Assembly: GCA_963762635.1 (NCBI GenBank)
Contig: CAVXLQ010000010.1
Coordinates: forward strand, 124,001-188,000
Direction of reading: 5' to 3'
Source of the DNA: Tenggerimyces sp963762635
GTDB taxonomy: Bacteria > Actinomycetota > Actinomycetes > Propionibacteriales > Actinopolymorphaceae
Length of the DNA: 64,000 bases
Part shown: in pieces, positions 51,234-64,000 of the stretch
How the letters are laid out: every line of letters begins with the position of its first letter
How positions within the stretch are numbered: position 1 is the stretch's first letter
The notes under the pieces: generated by a model
The model's input: only the letters and a program-made list of their open reading frames with translations
Told to the model about the DNA's origin: nothing
Database searches by the model: none
Made by a program: the position numbers and the translations under genes

Positions 51234-54194
51234 GACGATTCGGAGTCCGGCCGAAGCGGATCAGGATCGGGATGGCTGAACATAGCCGGCGGAACCACCC
51301 GCTGACCATCGCTGGAGGTGCTCGCCTCACTCGCGGAATCGGACGAATCGATGCCCCCATCTGCGGCACCATCGACCACGTCATCTGCCGCGTCCGGGCC
51401 CACCGCGGGGCCCGCAGAGTCAGCCCCCTCTGCGCGGTCGGCGCTGGAGGCGCTCGCGAAGTCAACTGCAGTGGCGCTGCCACCTGCGGAGTCGCCTTCT
51501 GGCTCGGCCGCGTCAGTGGCCTCGGTCGCAGCCGAAGGAGCTGGCTCGCCAACGTCGACTCGATCGATGCCACCATCAGCTGCGACGCCGTCGGCCGCGT
51601 CATCCGCCGCGTCGACATCATCCGCAGCGATCGCGGACTCAGCCGCGTCCGCGCGGTCGGCGCCGGAGGTTGTCGTCGCGCTCGCGGGATTGTCGTCCAT
51701 CTCGTCGGGTCGGGTGGCGATGCTCGCTTCGCTCGCGAAGTCAGCTGCAGTGGCGCTGCCATCTGCGGAGCCGCCAGTGTCTGCCTCGGCCGCGTCAGCG
51801 ATCTCTGTCGCAGCATCTCTGTCGATGCTCGCTGAGTCGACTGGATCGATGCCACCATCGGCTGCGACGCCGTCGGCAGCGTCATCCGCCGCGTCGAGAT
51901 CATCCGTGGCGATCGCCGACTCACTGGCGTCTGCGCGGTCTGCGCTGGAGGTGCTCGCTTCGCTCGCCGACTCACCCGGATCGATGCCACCAGCTGCGGC
52001 ACCGTCGACCACGGCATCGGACGTGTCCGGGCCCACTGCGGGGCTCTTAGAGTCAGCCGCAATGGCGCTGCCATCTGCGGAGCCGCCAGCATCTGTCTCG
52101 GCCGCGTCGGTGGCCTCTGCCGCAGCGCCGCTGGGGATGGTCGCTTCGCTCGCGGGATCGGCGTTGGCCTCGTCGGGACCGCTGGGGATGCTAGCTTCGG
52201 TCGCCGAGTCGACTGGATCGATGCCATCAGCAGCAGCTGCGGCGGCGTCGGTAGCGTTGTCCGCCACGTCCGCCACGTCCGCCACGTCCGCCACGTCATC
52301 CGTGGTGCTCGCGGAGTCGGTCGAATCGATGCCGTCTGCCACGTCATCCACCACGACAGCTGCCGCGTCGTCGCCAGCCGATGGCTCGACCTCGGCGCTG
52401 TTGGGGAGTTCGGTGGCTTCGGGTGGGTTGGTGAGGGCGGCGTGGCGGTCGGCTGCGTCGGTTTGGCCTTCTTCGTCGGCTACGGCTGCTCGGGCGAACC
52501 AGGTCGCTGCCTCGTCTAGGCGGTTGAGGGCGGCGAGGGTGTCGGCGTACGTGTAGCGGAGGCGGGCTACCCAGGGGGCTGTGGATTTGCTCTCCAGGTC
52601 GGAGATCGTCAGGGCCCGCAATGCTGCTTCTGGTTCGCCGAGGTCTCGGCGGGCGCCGGCTTCTACTATGCGGAGCTCTATTTGGCCGGCCTTGTCGAGT
52701 GTCTTGCCTTCCTTGCTCGACGTCAGCTCGAGCGCGCGCTCGGGGCGGCCGAGGCCGCGTTCGCAGTCGGCGAGGACGGGGAGGTAGTCGTGGGAGCCGT
52801 TCAGCCGGCGGGCTGCTCGGAGCTCGCCCAGGGCTTGCTCGTAGTTGCCGGCCGCGTAGGCCGCATATCCCACCGTCTCGCGCACGACAGCCAGCCGGGC
52901 GCCGTACTTGCGGGCAGCGGACGCGTGGGCCAGGGCGCGCTCGGGATCCTCGTCGAGGAACTCCGCCGCGGCCACCAGGTGCTTGGCCACATGCTCGGCG
53001 GCACGCTTCGACAGCGTGGAGAGCTCGCGGCGCACCTCCGGGTCCAGCTCTTCGCCGGTGATCTCCTCGGGTACGAGCGGCTCGTCCGGCTCGAGATGAT
53101 CGCGGGTCGGCGGCCGGTCCTCGCGGTCACGGCGCGGGCCGTTGTCGCGGGGTCGGTCGCGGAAGCCGCCGCCGCCACGGTCGTCACGGCGGGGTCCGCC
53201 CGTGCGGTCGTCGCGCGGCGCACCGCGGCCTCGGTCGCGGTCGGGTCGCGGAGTATCGCGGTCGAAGGATCTGCGTGGACGGTCGCTCGAGCCGGAGCTC
53301 GGCCGGTCGTCGCGGGATCGGTCGCGGTCGCCTCGAGGGGCGTCGCGATCGAACGATCTGCGTGGACGCTCGCTCGAGCCGGAGCTCGGCCGGTCGTCGC
53401 GGGATCGGTCGCGGTCGGGTCGAGGGGTATCGCGATCGAACGATCTGCGTGGACGCTCGCTACTGCCGCGGGTCCACTCGTCGCGACGCGGCCCGCTGGT
53501 GCGGTCGTCACGCGGAGCGCCACGGTTCTGGCCCTGGTCGCGGGAGCCGCCTGACGGACGGCCGCGGAATCCACCACCGCCGCGCGGACCGTCACCGCGG
53601 TCGCTACGTGGGGCATCACGGTCGAACGAACGGCGTGGACGGTCGGAACCACCAGAGCCGCCGGCGCGGTCGTCGCGACGGGGTCCGCCGGAACGGTCGT
53701 CACGGCTTCTGTCGCGAGGATTGTCTGTCGGGCGGCCGCGGAAGCCGCCGCCACCAGTGCGAGGCGCCCCGCTACGGGGTGCACCACCACTGCGAGGAGC
53801 TCCACCGCGGTCGCTTCGTGGCGCATCGCGATCGAAACTGCGGCGGGGACGGTCGCTCCCGCCGGAGTTGCGGTCGCGCTCACCACGGTCACTCCGAGGG
53901 GCGTCGCGGTCGAAGGATCGGCGTGGACGGTCGGAAGCCACCAGAGCCGCCGGCAGAGCCGCCGGCGCGGTCGTCACGTCGGGGTCCACCGGAACGGTTC
54001 TCGCGGGGCTTGTCACCGCGGTAGCCGCCACGCTCACCGCCACGCTCGTTGCCGCCTCGACTGGGGCGGCCGCGATCGTTGCGTTCGTTGCGGTCGTTAC
54101 GGCGGTTGTCATTGCCGCGGTCGCGACCTCGGCCATCGTTGCGCCGGTCGTCGTCGCGGGGTCGTTCCTTGTCGTCGCCAGCTTGGCCGGCCAT
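51230..54194 (-). CDS. Large TPR protein with Arg/Asp-rich N-terminal repeats and acidic Ala/Asp-rich C-terminal repeats (one frameshift)
   Basis: Starts at ATG 54194 (MAGQAGDDKERPRDDDRRND..). The first ~85 codons are in one frame; near 53930 one extra base shifts the sequence into the long frame ending at 51230, giving about 985 aa in total. Three regions: (1) about 350 residues of Arg/Asp/Gly/Ser low complexity with six copies of (S)(D/E)RPRRSFDRD plus RGG-like patches; (2) a TPR core of about 200 residues (AAEHVAKHLVAAAEFLDEDP, NYEQALGELRAARRLNG), as in Rv1691-type proteins; (3) about 370 acidic residues (DAADDAADGVAADGGID repeats). Only the core is normally conserved. It is the first gene after the rRNA operon terminator and is coupled to the methyltransferase. 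Role unknown; RNA binding by region 1 is inferred. Confidence 0.82.
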
Positions 54195-54240
54195 GTCGTC
54201 GCCTACTCCTCGGACTGCTCGGAACATCTTCCACCAACAA

Positions 54241-54272
54241 CTCTAAAGGCCACCCGAAGGTGGCCTTTAGAG
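54241..54272 (-). terminator. Hairpin terminator after the 5S rRNA gene
   Basis: CTCTAAAGGCCACC (54241-54254), loop CGAA, and GGTGGCCTTTAGAG (54259-54272) make a perfect 14-bp stem about 8 bp beyond the 5S rRNA 3' end. The T-run on the minus strand is weak. It separates the rRNA operon from the large TPR gene starting at 54194. Confidence 0.8.
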
Positions 54273-54279
54273 GAAGATG

Positions 54280-54397
54280 TCCGGCGGCGTCCTACTCTCC
54301 CACAGACCCTCGTCTGCAGTACCATCGGCGCTGAAGAGCTTAACTTCCGGGTTCGGAATGGGACCGGGTGTTTCCCCTTCGCCATGACCGCCGTAAC
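54280..54397 (-). rRNA. rrf: 5S ribosomal RNA
   Basis: About 118 nt on the minus strand, beginning TTACGGCGGTCATGGCG and containing CCCGGTCCCATTCCGAACCC and GAAGTTAAGC, the conserved 5S core. The 3' end reads GGGAGAGTAGGACGCCGCCG, pairing with the 5' end. It lies about 90 bp after 23S and 8 bp before the terminator. End points are estimated to within a few bases. Confidence 0.95.
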
Positions 54398-54488
54398 TCT
54401 ATGGAGATATCGGGTCGGGATAATTCACCGACCGTATCTCGGGAACCGCATAGTGGACGCAAGCGCATTAAGCTTAGTTTGTATGTAA

Positions 54489-59482
<4,994 letters not shown>

Positions 59483-59639
59483 AAGTTCATATGGTCACCA
59501 CGCACGAAGGCGTGGATGTCCGACAAACTTAGATGGAGCTTTTTGCTGGCAATTTTGGAGCTGGAAGTAATAGCTCCGTGTTACCAAAGGAATCGTTCAA
59601 GACGTCCGACGAACGGCATGTTGCCGTCCGCCTCGCGAC

Positions 59640-59712
59640 TTGGACGAGGCGTTAAAGTGCATTGACTTTCGGCACGCTGTTGAGTTCTCAAGGATCAGGC
59701 GCTCACCAGTTC
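59640..59712 (-). promoter_or_regulatory. rRNA leader with processing/anti-termination-like sequence
   Basis: The minus strand between the last promoter and 16S contains CTTGAGAACTCAACAGCGTG, a sequence typical of actinobacterial rRNA leaders, where a TTGAGAACTCAA segment precedes box-like anti-termination and RNase III processing elements. A related TTGAGAACT occurs in the 16S–23S spacer. Exact element boundaries cannot be set by eye. Confidence 0.5.
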
Positions 59713-59747
59713 TGGATCTTGCGATCCGGTTCCGGGGCAACTCCTCT

Positions 59748-59776
59748 ACGTTACCGGGTCCTCACCGAGCAGTCAA
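59748..59776 (-). promoter_or_regulatory. rrn promoter P4 (closest to 16S)
   Basis: Minus strand -35 TTGACT (59776-59771), 17-bp spacer, -10 TAACGT (59753-59748). It is the last of four similar promoters and shares the TTGACT/TAACGT core with the others. It lies about 265 bp upstream of mature 16S. Confidence 0.7.
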
Positions 59777-59913
59777 ATCCGCTCGTTTTGAATCCGGTTC
59801 CCACCTTCACTCTCCCGGTCTGAGAGCGCGAAGCACTCAGATCGAAGATCGTTCTGGGGGTCCTCACCAGGCCGGCCACCCTTCGGTGTCCCGCGCTCTC
59901 GGCGAGGTTTGGA

Positions 59914-59943
59914 ACGTTACCAGGCGATCCGCTCCCCGACCAA
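59914..59943 (-). promoter_or_regulatory. rrn promoter P3
   Basis: Minus strand -35 TTGGTC (59943-59938), 18-bp spacer, -10 TAACGT (59919-59914), inside a repeat unit. It lies 166 bp upstream of P4. Confidence 0.65.
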
Positions 59944-60081
59944 ATCGGGGGTCTTGCTCTCCTGGCCCCTCTCTTCGCGATCCCGATCGAGGGCGTAAAA
60001 CGCTCTTGATCGGTTTCGTTCGGAGTGGGTTCCTCACCGTCCGGCCATCTTGCGATGTCCTGCGTTTCGGTGAGGTTTGGA

Positions 60082-60111
60082 ACCTTAGCGGGTGATCCGC
60101 GCCCCGATCAA
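60082..60111 (-). promoter_or_regulatory. rrn promoter P2
   Basis: Minus strand -35 TTGATC (60111-60106), 18-bp spacer, -10 TAAGGT (60087-60082), inside a repeat unit. It lies 168 bp upstream of P3. Confidence 0.65.
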
Positions 60112-60252
60112 ATCGGGGTCTGTTTCGGCCCGCCCCCTCGTCCCGATCCTGATCCAGGGCGTAAAACGCTCTTGATCAGATCTCGTCCGGATGGGGTTCC
60201 TCACCGGTCCGGCCACCTTGCGGTGTCCCGCGCTCTCGGCGAGGCGTAGAGA

Positions 60253-60281
60253 ACCATACGTACGCGGTTCGGCAGAGTCAA
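60253..60281 (-). promoter_or_regulatory. rrn promoter P1 (distal)
   Basis: Minus strand -35 TTGACT (60281-60276), 17-bp spacer, -10 TATGGT (60258-60253). By consensus it is the best of the four, and it lies 171 bp upstream of P2. The first partial repeat unit begins directly downstream. Confidence 0.7.
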
Positions 60282-60367
60282 ATCGAAAACGACACGGATG
60301 TTGCTCGCAGGCCGCCAACGAGCGAACGGAACCGCGTTCGCGCAGGTCAGCGGCCTGCGGGCCGTGA

Positions 60368-60421
60368 CTAGTCGCAGTCCGGCTCGTCGAAGAAGCCCAA
60401 CGTGAACATCCGCTCACCCAT
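60368..60421 (-). other. Possible 17-aa ORF between tyrS and the rRNA promoters
   Basis: ATG 60421 opens MGERMFTLGFFDEPDCD and ends in TAG at 60368-60370, on the same strand as tyrS and about 50 bp after its stop. The composition is protein-like, but the ribosome site is weak and no hairpin terminator for tyrS is obvious. The rest of the 60282-60472 interval shows nothing further. Confidence 0.25.
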
Positions 60422-60472
60422 CGCCGGACGCGGCGTGCGGCGAAACTGAGCGAGCCGGGGCTGCGACCATGA

Positions 60473-61738
60473 TCACAGTCCGATCGCGACGCCGGCGACG
60501 TTGCGTCGCCCGCGCCGCAGGACCAGCCACTTGCCGTGCAACAGATCGTCCGAACTCGGTGTCGCATCCGGGTCCGTTACCCGTTCGTTGTTCACGTACG
60601 CACCGCCTTCGTCGATCGTCCGGCGCGCCGCGGACTTGCTGGCGACGAGCTCGGTCGCCGCGAACAGGTCCACGTACGACGGAAGAGACGGAAGTGACGC
60701 GTGTGGCGTTTCCAACAGCGCCGCGTCCAACGTCGACGGATCGATCTCCGCCAACGTCCCACGCCCGAACAACGCCGCCGAAGCGGCGACGACTTTCGCG
60801 GTCTCGTCTGCTCCATGCACGAGCGTCGTGAGCTCTTCTGCCAACAGGCGTTGGGCTTCTCGAGCCTGTGGACGTTCGACGGTCGCCTTCTCCAGCTCCT
60901 CCAACTCCTCACGCGAGCGGAAGCTGAACGTACGCAGGTAGTTCGGCACATCGGCGTCCGGTGTGTTGAACCAGTACTGGTAGAAGGCGTACGGCGAGAA
61001 CGTCTCCGGGTCGAGCCAGATGTTGACCCCGCCCTCGCTCTTGCCGAACTTCTTCCCGTCGGACCGCAACAGCAACGGGGTTGCGAGCGCGTGCACAGAC
61101 GTGCTCTCGACGCGGCGGATCAGATCGACGCCAGCGGTGATGTTCCCCCACTGATCGGACCCACCTGTCTGCAGCACACACCCGTACCTGCGGTGCAGCT
61201 CGAGGTAGTCGTACGCCTGCAGGATCTGGTAGCTGAACTCGGTGTAGCCGATCCCCGCCTCGGACTCCAGCCGAGCCTTCACGGCTTCCTTCTGGATCAT
61301 CTTGTTGATCCGGAAGTGCCGTCCGACGTCGCGGATGAACTCGATCGCGGTCAGCGGCGCCGTCCAGTCGAGGTTGTTCACGACGGTCGCGGCGTTCGGG
61401 CCGTCGAAGGTCACGAAGCGAGCGACCTGCTTCTTGATCCGCTCGACGTTCGACGCGATGACCTCGGGCGGCTGCAGGGTGCGTTCGGCATCCGGCTTGG
61501 GATCGCCGATCAGGCCGGTCGAGCCGCCCACCAGGATCAACGGGCGGTGTCCGGCGTTCTGCAGCCGGCGCGCGGTCACCATCTGCACCAGGTGCCCGGC
61601 GTGCAGGCTCGGTCCGCTCGGGTCGAAGCCGACGTAATAGGTGACCGTTCCCGACGCGAGTGCGGAACGAAGCGCGGCCTCGTCGGTCGACTCCGCGACC
61701 AGGCCACGCCAGTGCAACTCGTCCAGGATGTCGTTCAC
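60473..61738 (-). CDS. tyrS: Tyrosyl-tRNA synthetase
   Basis: Class I tyrosyl-tRNA synthetase, 421 aa, charging tRNA-Tyr. GTG 61738 was chosen: GAGAGG lies about 8 bases upstream and the protein then starts VNDILDELHWRGLVAEST. The Rossmann domain has the HIGH-like motif PSGPSLHAGHLVQMV (about residues 37-51) and tyrosine-binding YQILQAYDYLEL with GGSDQWGNITAGVDLI. The KMSKS loop is KFGKSEGGVNIWLD. The C-terminal S4 domain (KSAARRTIDEGGAYVNNERV) is complete. The gene sits immediately upstream of the rRNA operon on the same strand. Confidence 0.97.
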   Translation of the reverse strand: MNDILDELHWRGLVAESTDEAALRSALASGTVTYYVGFDPSGPSLHAGHLVQMVTARRLQNAGHRPLILVGGSTGLIGDPKPDAERTLQPPEVIASNVERIKKQVARFVTFDGPNAATVVNNLDWTAPLTAIEFIRDVGRHFRINKMIQKEAVKARLESEAGIGYTEFSYQILQAYDYLELHRRYGCVLQTGGSDQWGNITAGVDLIRRVESTSVHALATPLLLRSDGKKFGKSEGGVNIWLDPETFSPYAFYQYWFNTPDADVPNYLRTFSFRSREELEELEKATVERPQAREAQRLLAEELTTLVHGADETAKVVAASAALFGRGTLAEIDPSTLDAALLETPHASLPSLPSYVDLFAATELVASKSAARRTIDEGGAYVNNERVTDPDATPSSDDLLHGKWLVLRRGRRNVAGVAIGL

Positions 61739-61826
61739 CAGATGTCCTCTCGGTACTTGCTTGGATGGACCGGGTCTCCCCAAGCCTGCCCGAGACCCCG
61801 GTCACACGCGAAACGGGTTCTTTCCC

Positions 61827-62174
61827 TCAGCCCGCGGCACGGCTCCGGAGCAGGCAGAACAGGTTGCCCTCGGGGTCGGCGAGAACGTGCCACGGCTCCT
61901 CGCCGGTCTGGCCGACGTCCGCCGGGACCGCGCCCAGCGCCAGCAGCCGTTCGAGCTCTGCGTCCTGGTCCCGGTCGACCGGGCTGAGGTCGAAGTGCGT
62001 CGGGTCGGTACGGCTGAAGATCAGCCCCGGGCCGCCGGAGCCGGCAGGCGGCCCGATCTCGACGTCGTCGCCGTCCCTGTGCACAACCGTGTACCCCAGG
62101 ACGTCACACCAGAACGCCGCCAGCTGCTCCGGTTCGCGGCACCGGACGAGGAGCTCGGTGATCTTGCTCGCCAT
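61827..62174 (-). CDS. VOC (glyoxalase/bleomycin-resistance-like) family protein
   Basis: Small 115-aa protein with one vicinal-oxygen-chelate unit pair. LLVRCREPEQLAAFWCDVLGYTVV at about residues 8-31 is the typical first beta-alpha-beta, and EEPWHVLADPEGNLFCLL near 92-109 the closing strand with DPEGN. The likely metal residues of true glyoxalases are only partly present (His in PTHFDLSP, Glu in the final strand missing), so a binding role is possible. It lies 10 bp after the mpg stop on the same strand and is probably co-transcribed. Confidence 0.88.
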   Translation of the reverse strand: MASKITELLVRCREPEQLAAFWCDVLGYTVVHRDGDDVEIGPPAGSGGPGLIFSRTDPTHFDLSPVDRDQDAELERLLALGAVPADVGQTGEEPWHVLADPEGNLFCLLRSRAAG

Positions 62175-62183
62175 GGCTTCAGG

Positions 62184-62804
62184 CTAAGCGGTGGCTGAGC
62201 GCCGTTTCGGCACGTGCGGCCGGTACGGCGACACCGAGGGCTCCCCGTCCACGTAGAACCGCCACGGCCGGTCGGCCGCCGCGGCGAGCCCGACCCGTCC
62301 GGACGTACGGATCCGCGCCTTCGGCACCCGGCGGCCGGGCACCAGCCGGAGCGGCGACGCCTCGTCGCAGGCGTCGAGCCCGTTCTGCGCCTTCGCCACT
62401 CCCAACGCCTGCGCCAGCCGCGCCGGTCCACGGGCCAGATCGCGCGCCGACTTCGTCGAGGCACGGCGCGTACGGGCGAGTGACTCCCCATCGACGACCT
62501 CACCGGCGCGCACCAGCACCGCGGACGGTGTGCCGGGCGGGCCGCAGACGAGGTTCATGCACCAGTGCATGCCGTAGGTGAAGTAGACGTACACGAAGCC
62601 AGGCGGGCCGAACATGACGGCGTTCCGCGGCGTCTGCCCGCGGTAGGCGTGCGAGCCCGGGTCGTTCGGCCCGTCGTACGCCTCGACCTCGGTCAGCCGC
62701 ACGGCCACCAGGCCCTCGGGCGTCTCGTGCTCGAGCACACAGCCCAGCAACGCCGGAGCGACGCGGAGCACCGGGCGGTCGAGCACCGCGCGGTCGACGG
62801 TCAC
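62184..62804 (-). CDS. mpg: DNA-3-methyladenine glycosylase (AAG/MPG type)
   Basis: Base-excision repair glycosylase of the AAG family, 206 aa, removing 3-methyladenine and other alkylated purines. VAPALLGCVLEHET, the catalytic Glu in TEVEAYDGPNDPGSHAYRG (about residues 38-56), TPRNAVMFGPPGFVYVYFTYGMHWCMNLV and GPARLAQALGV are diagnostic. GTG start at 62804 overlaps the argH stop (GTGA). The argH–mpg–tyrS order is familiar from mycobacteria, though there not always contiguous. Confidence 0.95.
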   Translation of the reverse strand: MTVDRAVLDRPVLRVAPALLGCVLEHETPEGLVAVRLTEVEAYDGPNDPGSHAYRGQTPRNAVMFGPPGFVYVYFTYGMHWCMNLVCGPPGTPSAVLVRAGEVVDGESLARTRRASTKSARDLARGPARLAQALGVAKAQNGLDACDEASPLRLVPGRRVPKARIRTSGRVGLAAAADRPWRFYVDGEPSVSPYRPHVPKRRSATA

Positions 62805-64000
62805 AGCTGGGCGATCCAGGTCCGCGCCTCGACGATGTCGCCTCGGAGGTCGCCGAGCTGGCCGGCCACCCGTTCCGGCGCCGTCCCGCCCAGCGCGGAC
62901 CGCGAGTGCATGGAGCCGATGACCGTCAGCACCTCGCGTACGTCCGGCGTCAGCTGCGGCGAGATCGCCGCCAGCTCCGCGTCGGTGAGGTCCGGCAGGT
63001 CCTTGCCCTGTTTCTCACACTCCTGCACGCAAGCGCCGGCGATCTCGTGCGCGTCGCGGAACACCACGCCCTGGCGCACGAGCCACTCCGCGATGTCGGT
63101 CGCCAGCGCGAAGCCCGTGGTCGCCGAGGCGCTCATGCGTTCGGCGTCGAACGTGCTCGTCGCCACCATCCCGGTCAACGCGGGCAGCACGAGCAGCAGC
63201 TGGTCGACGGTGTCGAAGACCGGCTCCTTGTCCTCCTGCAGGTCGCGGTTGTACGCGAACGGAAGCCCCTTGAGCATCGCGAGCACGCCGGTCAGGTGCC
63301 CGATCAGCCGGCCGGCCTTGCCGCGCGCCAGCTCGGCGATGTCCGGGTTCTTCTTCTGCGGCATGATCGACGACCCGGTCGAGTACGCGTCGTCGAGCCG
63401 CACCCAGCCGAACTCCGTCGACGCCCAGAGGCAGTACTCCTCCCCCAGCCGCGACAGGTGCACGCCGAGCATCGCGGTGCAGAACAGGAACTCCGCGACG
63501 AAGTCGCGGTCCGACACCGCGTCGATCGAGTTCGCGGCCGCGCTGTGGAAGCCGAGGTCCTTGGCGACGGCTTCCGGGTCGAGCGGCAGCGAGGAGCCCG
63601 CGAGCGCGCCCGAGCCGAGCGGCGAGACCGCGTTCCGTTCGACCCAGTCGTGCAACCGGTCGACGTCGCGGGCGAGCGACTGGACGTGCTTGCCCAGCTC
63701 GTGGCCGAACGAGACCGGCTGCGCGTGCTGCAGGTGGGTGAACCCTGGCGCGGCCGTGGCGGCGTGCCGTTCGGCCTGGTCGAGCAGCGCCTCCTGCAGC
63801 GCCACGACCTCGGTCGCGATCGCGCCGACCTGGTCGCGCAGGTAGAGCCGGAAGTCCGTCGCCACCTGGTCGTTGCGGCTCCGTCCTGCGCGCAGCTTGC
63901 CGCCGAGCGGACCGAGCCGTTCGATCAGCTCCCGCTCGGCCGCCGTGTGCACGTCCTCGTCGTCCGGCGACGGCTGGACGGCGCCGGACGCGATGCCCTC
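62801..64000 (-). CDS. argH: Argininosuccinate lyase, C-terminal 399 residues (5' end beyond window)
   Basis: Last step of arginine synthesis, splitting argininosuccinate into arginine and fumarate. The frame is open from base 64000 (EGIASGAVQPSPDDEDVHTAAE), and residues such as GKLRAGRSRNDQVATDFRLYLRD, HLQHAQPVSFGHELGKHV (catalytic His) and the fumarase-superfamily loop GSSIMPQKKNPDIAELARGK are intact. About 70-80 N-terminal residues are missing at the edge. The stop overlaps the mpg start. Confidence 0.97.
   Translation of the reverse strand, partial: EGIASGAVQPSPDDEDVHTAAERELIERLGPLGGKLRAGRSRNDQVATDFRLYLRDQVGAIATEVVALQEALLDQAERHAATAAPGFTHLQHAQPVSFGHELGKHVQSLARDVDRLHDWVERNAVSPLGSGALAGSSLPLDPEAVAKDLGFHSAAANSIDAVSDRDFVAEFLFCTAMLGVHLSRLGEEYCLWASTEFGWVRLDDAYSTGSSIMPQKKNPDIAELARGKAGRLIGHLTGVLAMLKGLPFAYNRDLQEDKEPVFDTVDQLLLVLPALTGMVATSTFDAERMSASATTGFALATDIAEWLVRQGVVFRDAHEIAGACVQECEKQGKDLPDLTDAELAAISPQLTPDVREVLTVIGSMHSRSALGGTAPERVAGQLGDLRGDIVEARTWIAQL

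Larger units (their letters stand above)
59860..60250 (-). repeat. Tandem promoter-bearing repeats upstream of the rRNA operon (~168-bp period)
   Basis: A unit of about 166-171 bp recurs, containing GGTTCCTCACC, GGTGTCCCGCGCTCTCGGCGAGG, TTTGGAAC.TTA, a CCCGA..AAATCGGG(G) dyad and GAGGGCGTAAAACGCTCTTGATC. The copies are around 59865-59998, 60032-60168 and 60199-60250 (partial). Each copy carries or abuts one of promoters P1-P3; P4 keeps the same spacing with less similarity. The promoter array therefore grew by duplication. Confidence 0.8.

Noticed and set aside
53142..54488. 448-codon plus-strand frame rich in Arg/Ser
   Set aside because: It is antisense to the RPRRSFDRD repeat region of the TPR gene and runs into the 5S rRNA; composition follows from the repeat.

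Overview
The window is chromosomal DNA from a high-GC actinobacterium. GTG starts are frequent, ATGA/GTGA gene overlaps are common, and the run argH–mpg–tyrS … recN–steA–steB … pyrG–nudix … xerD–parA–scpA–scpB–rluB matches the order I know from Mycobacterium and Streptomyces. A eukaryote-type (GlnII-like) glutamine synthetase and Nocardioidaceae/Kribbella-like proteins suggest the Propionibacteriales, but I cannot fix the genus.

Layout, left to right. 1–6.1 kb: a peptide-type ABC importer operon (binding protein, two permeases, one fused double ATPase) with an M20 peptidase and an SDR dehydrogenase. A 190-bp MITE-like element sits exactly in the stop codon of the first gene. 6.1–11.8 kb: mixed genes (broken FG-GAP gene, HAD phosphatase, hisF, secreted PI-PLC-like enzyme, HxlR regulator divergent from an MFS exporter, PEBP protein). 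11.8–16.1 kb: a DcuS/CitA-type two-component system, a DAACS dicarboxylate symporter and a small anchored protein. 16.1–21.7 kb (minus strand): rluB, scpB, scpA, parA, xerD, then ald. 23.0–31.3 kb: an accessory block (class V aminotransferase, Pr6Pr membrane protein, TetR, SRPBCC/ArsR, siderophore-binding lipoprotein, GH106-like glycosidase, MarR and a dinucleotide-binding oxidoreductase) that splits the usual nudix–ald/xerD neighbourhood. 31.4–42.4 kb: nudix, pyrG and a tightly overlapped envelope operon (steA, steB/mctB, MraY/WecA-like, murJ-like, GT4), then recN. 42.5–50.1 kb: an HEHGH membrane protein, a badly frameshifted glutamine synthetase, tlyA–nadK, an SSB-like gene, a 119-bp VNTR, DUF1015, TPR and HAD-IIA genes. 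50.1–60.3 kb (minus strand): one rRNA operon (16S–23S–5S) driven by four tandem promoters about 168 bp apart, followed by a charge-bipolar TPR protein and an RNA methyltransferase. 60.4–64 kb: tyrS, a VOC protein, mpg and the 3' part of argH.

Functional links. MarR, TetR and HxlR each have a visible inverted-repeat site at their own promoter; the MarR site is also repeated at the oxidoreductase promoter. The siderophore-binding protein has an IdeR/DtxR-like box. The steA-to-GT4 genes overlap by 4 bp throughout and look like one envelope-assembly transcription unit.

Caution. At least nine loci carry apparent single-base frameshifts: the binding protein at the left edge, the FG-GAP gene, scpB, the glycosidase, GT4, steB, glutamine synthetase, the SSB-like gene and the large TPR gene. 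In most, the protein family signal continues without loss in the other frame. This points to residual sequencing or assembly indels rather than decay, except in the FG-GAP remnant. No CRISPR array, prophage, tRNA gene or complete insertion sequence was seen.
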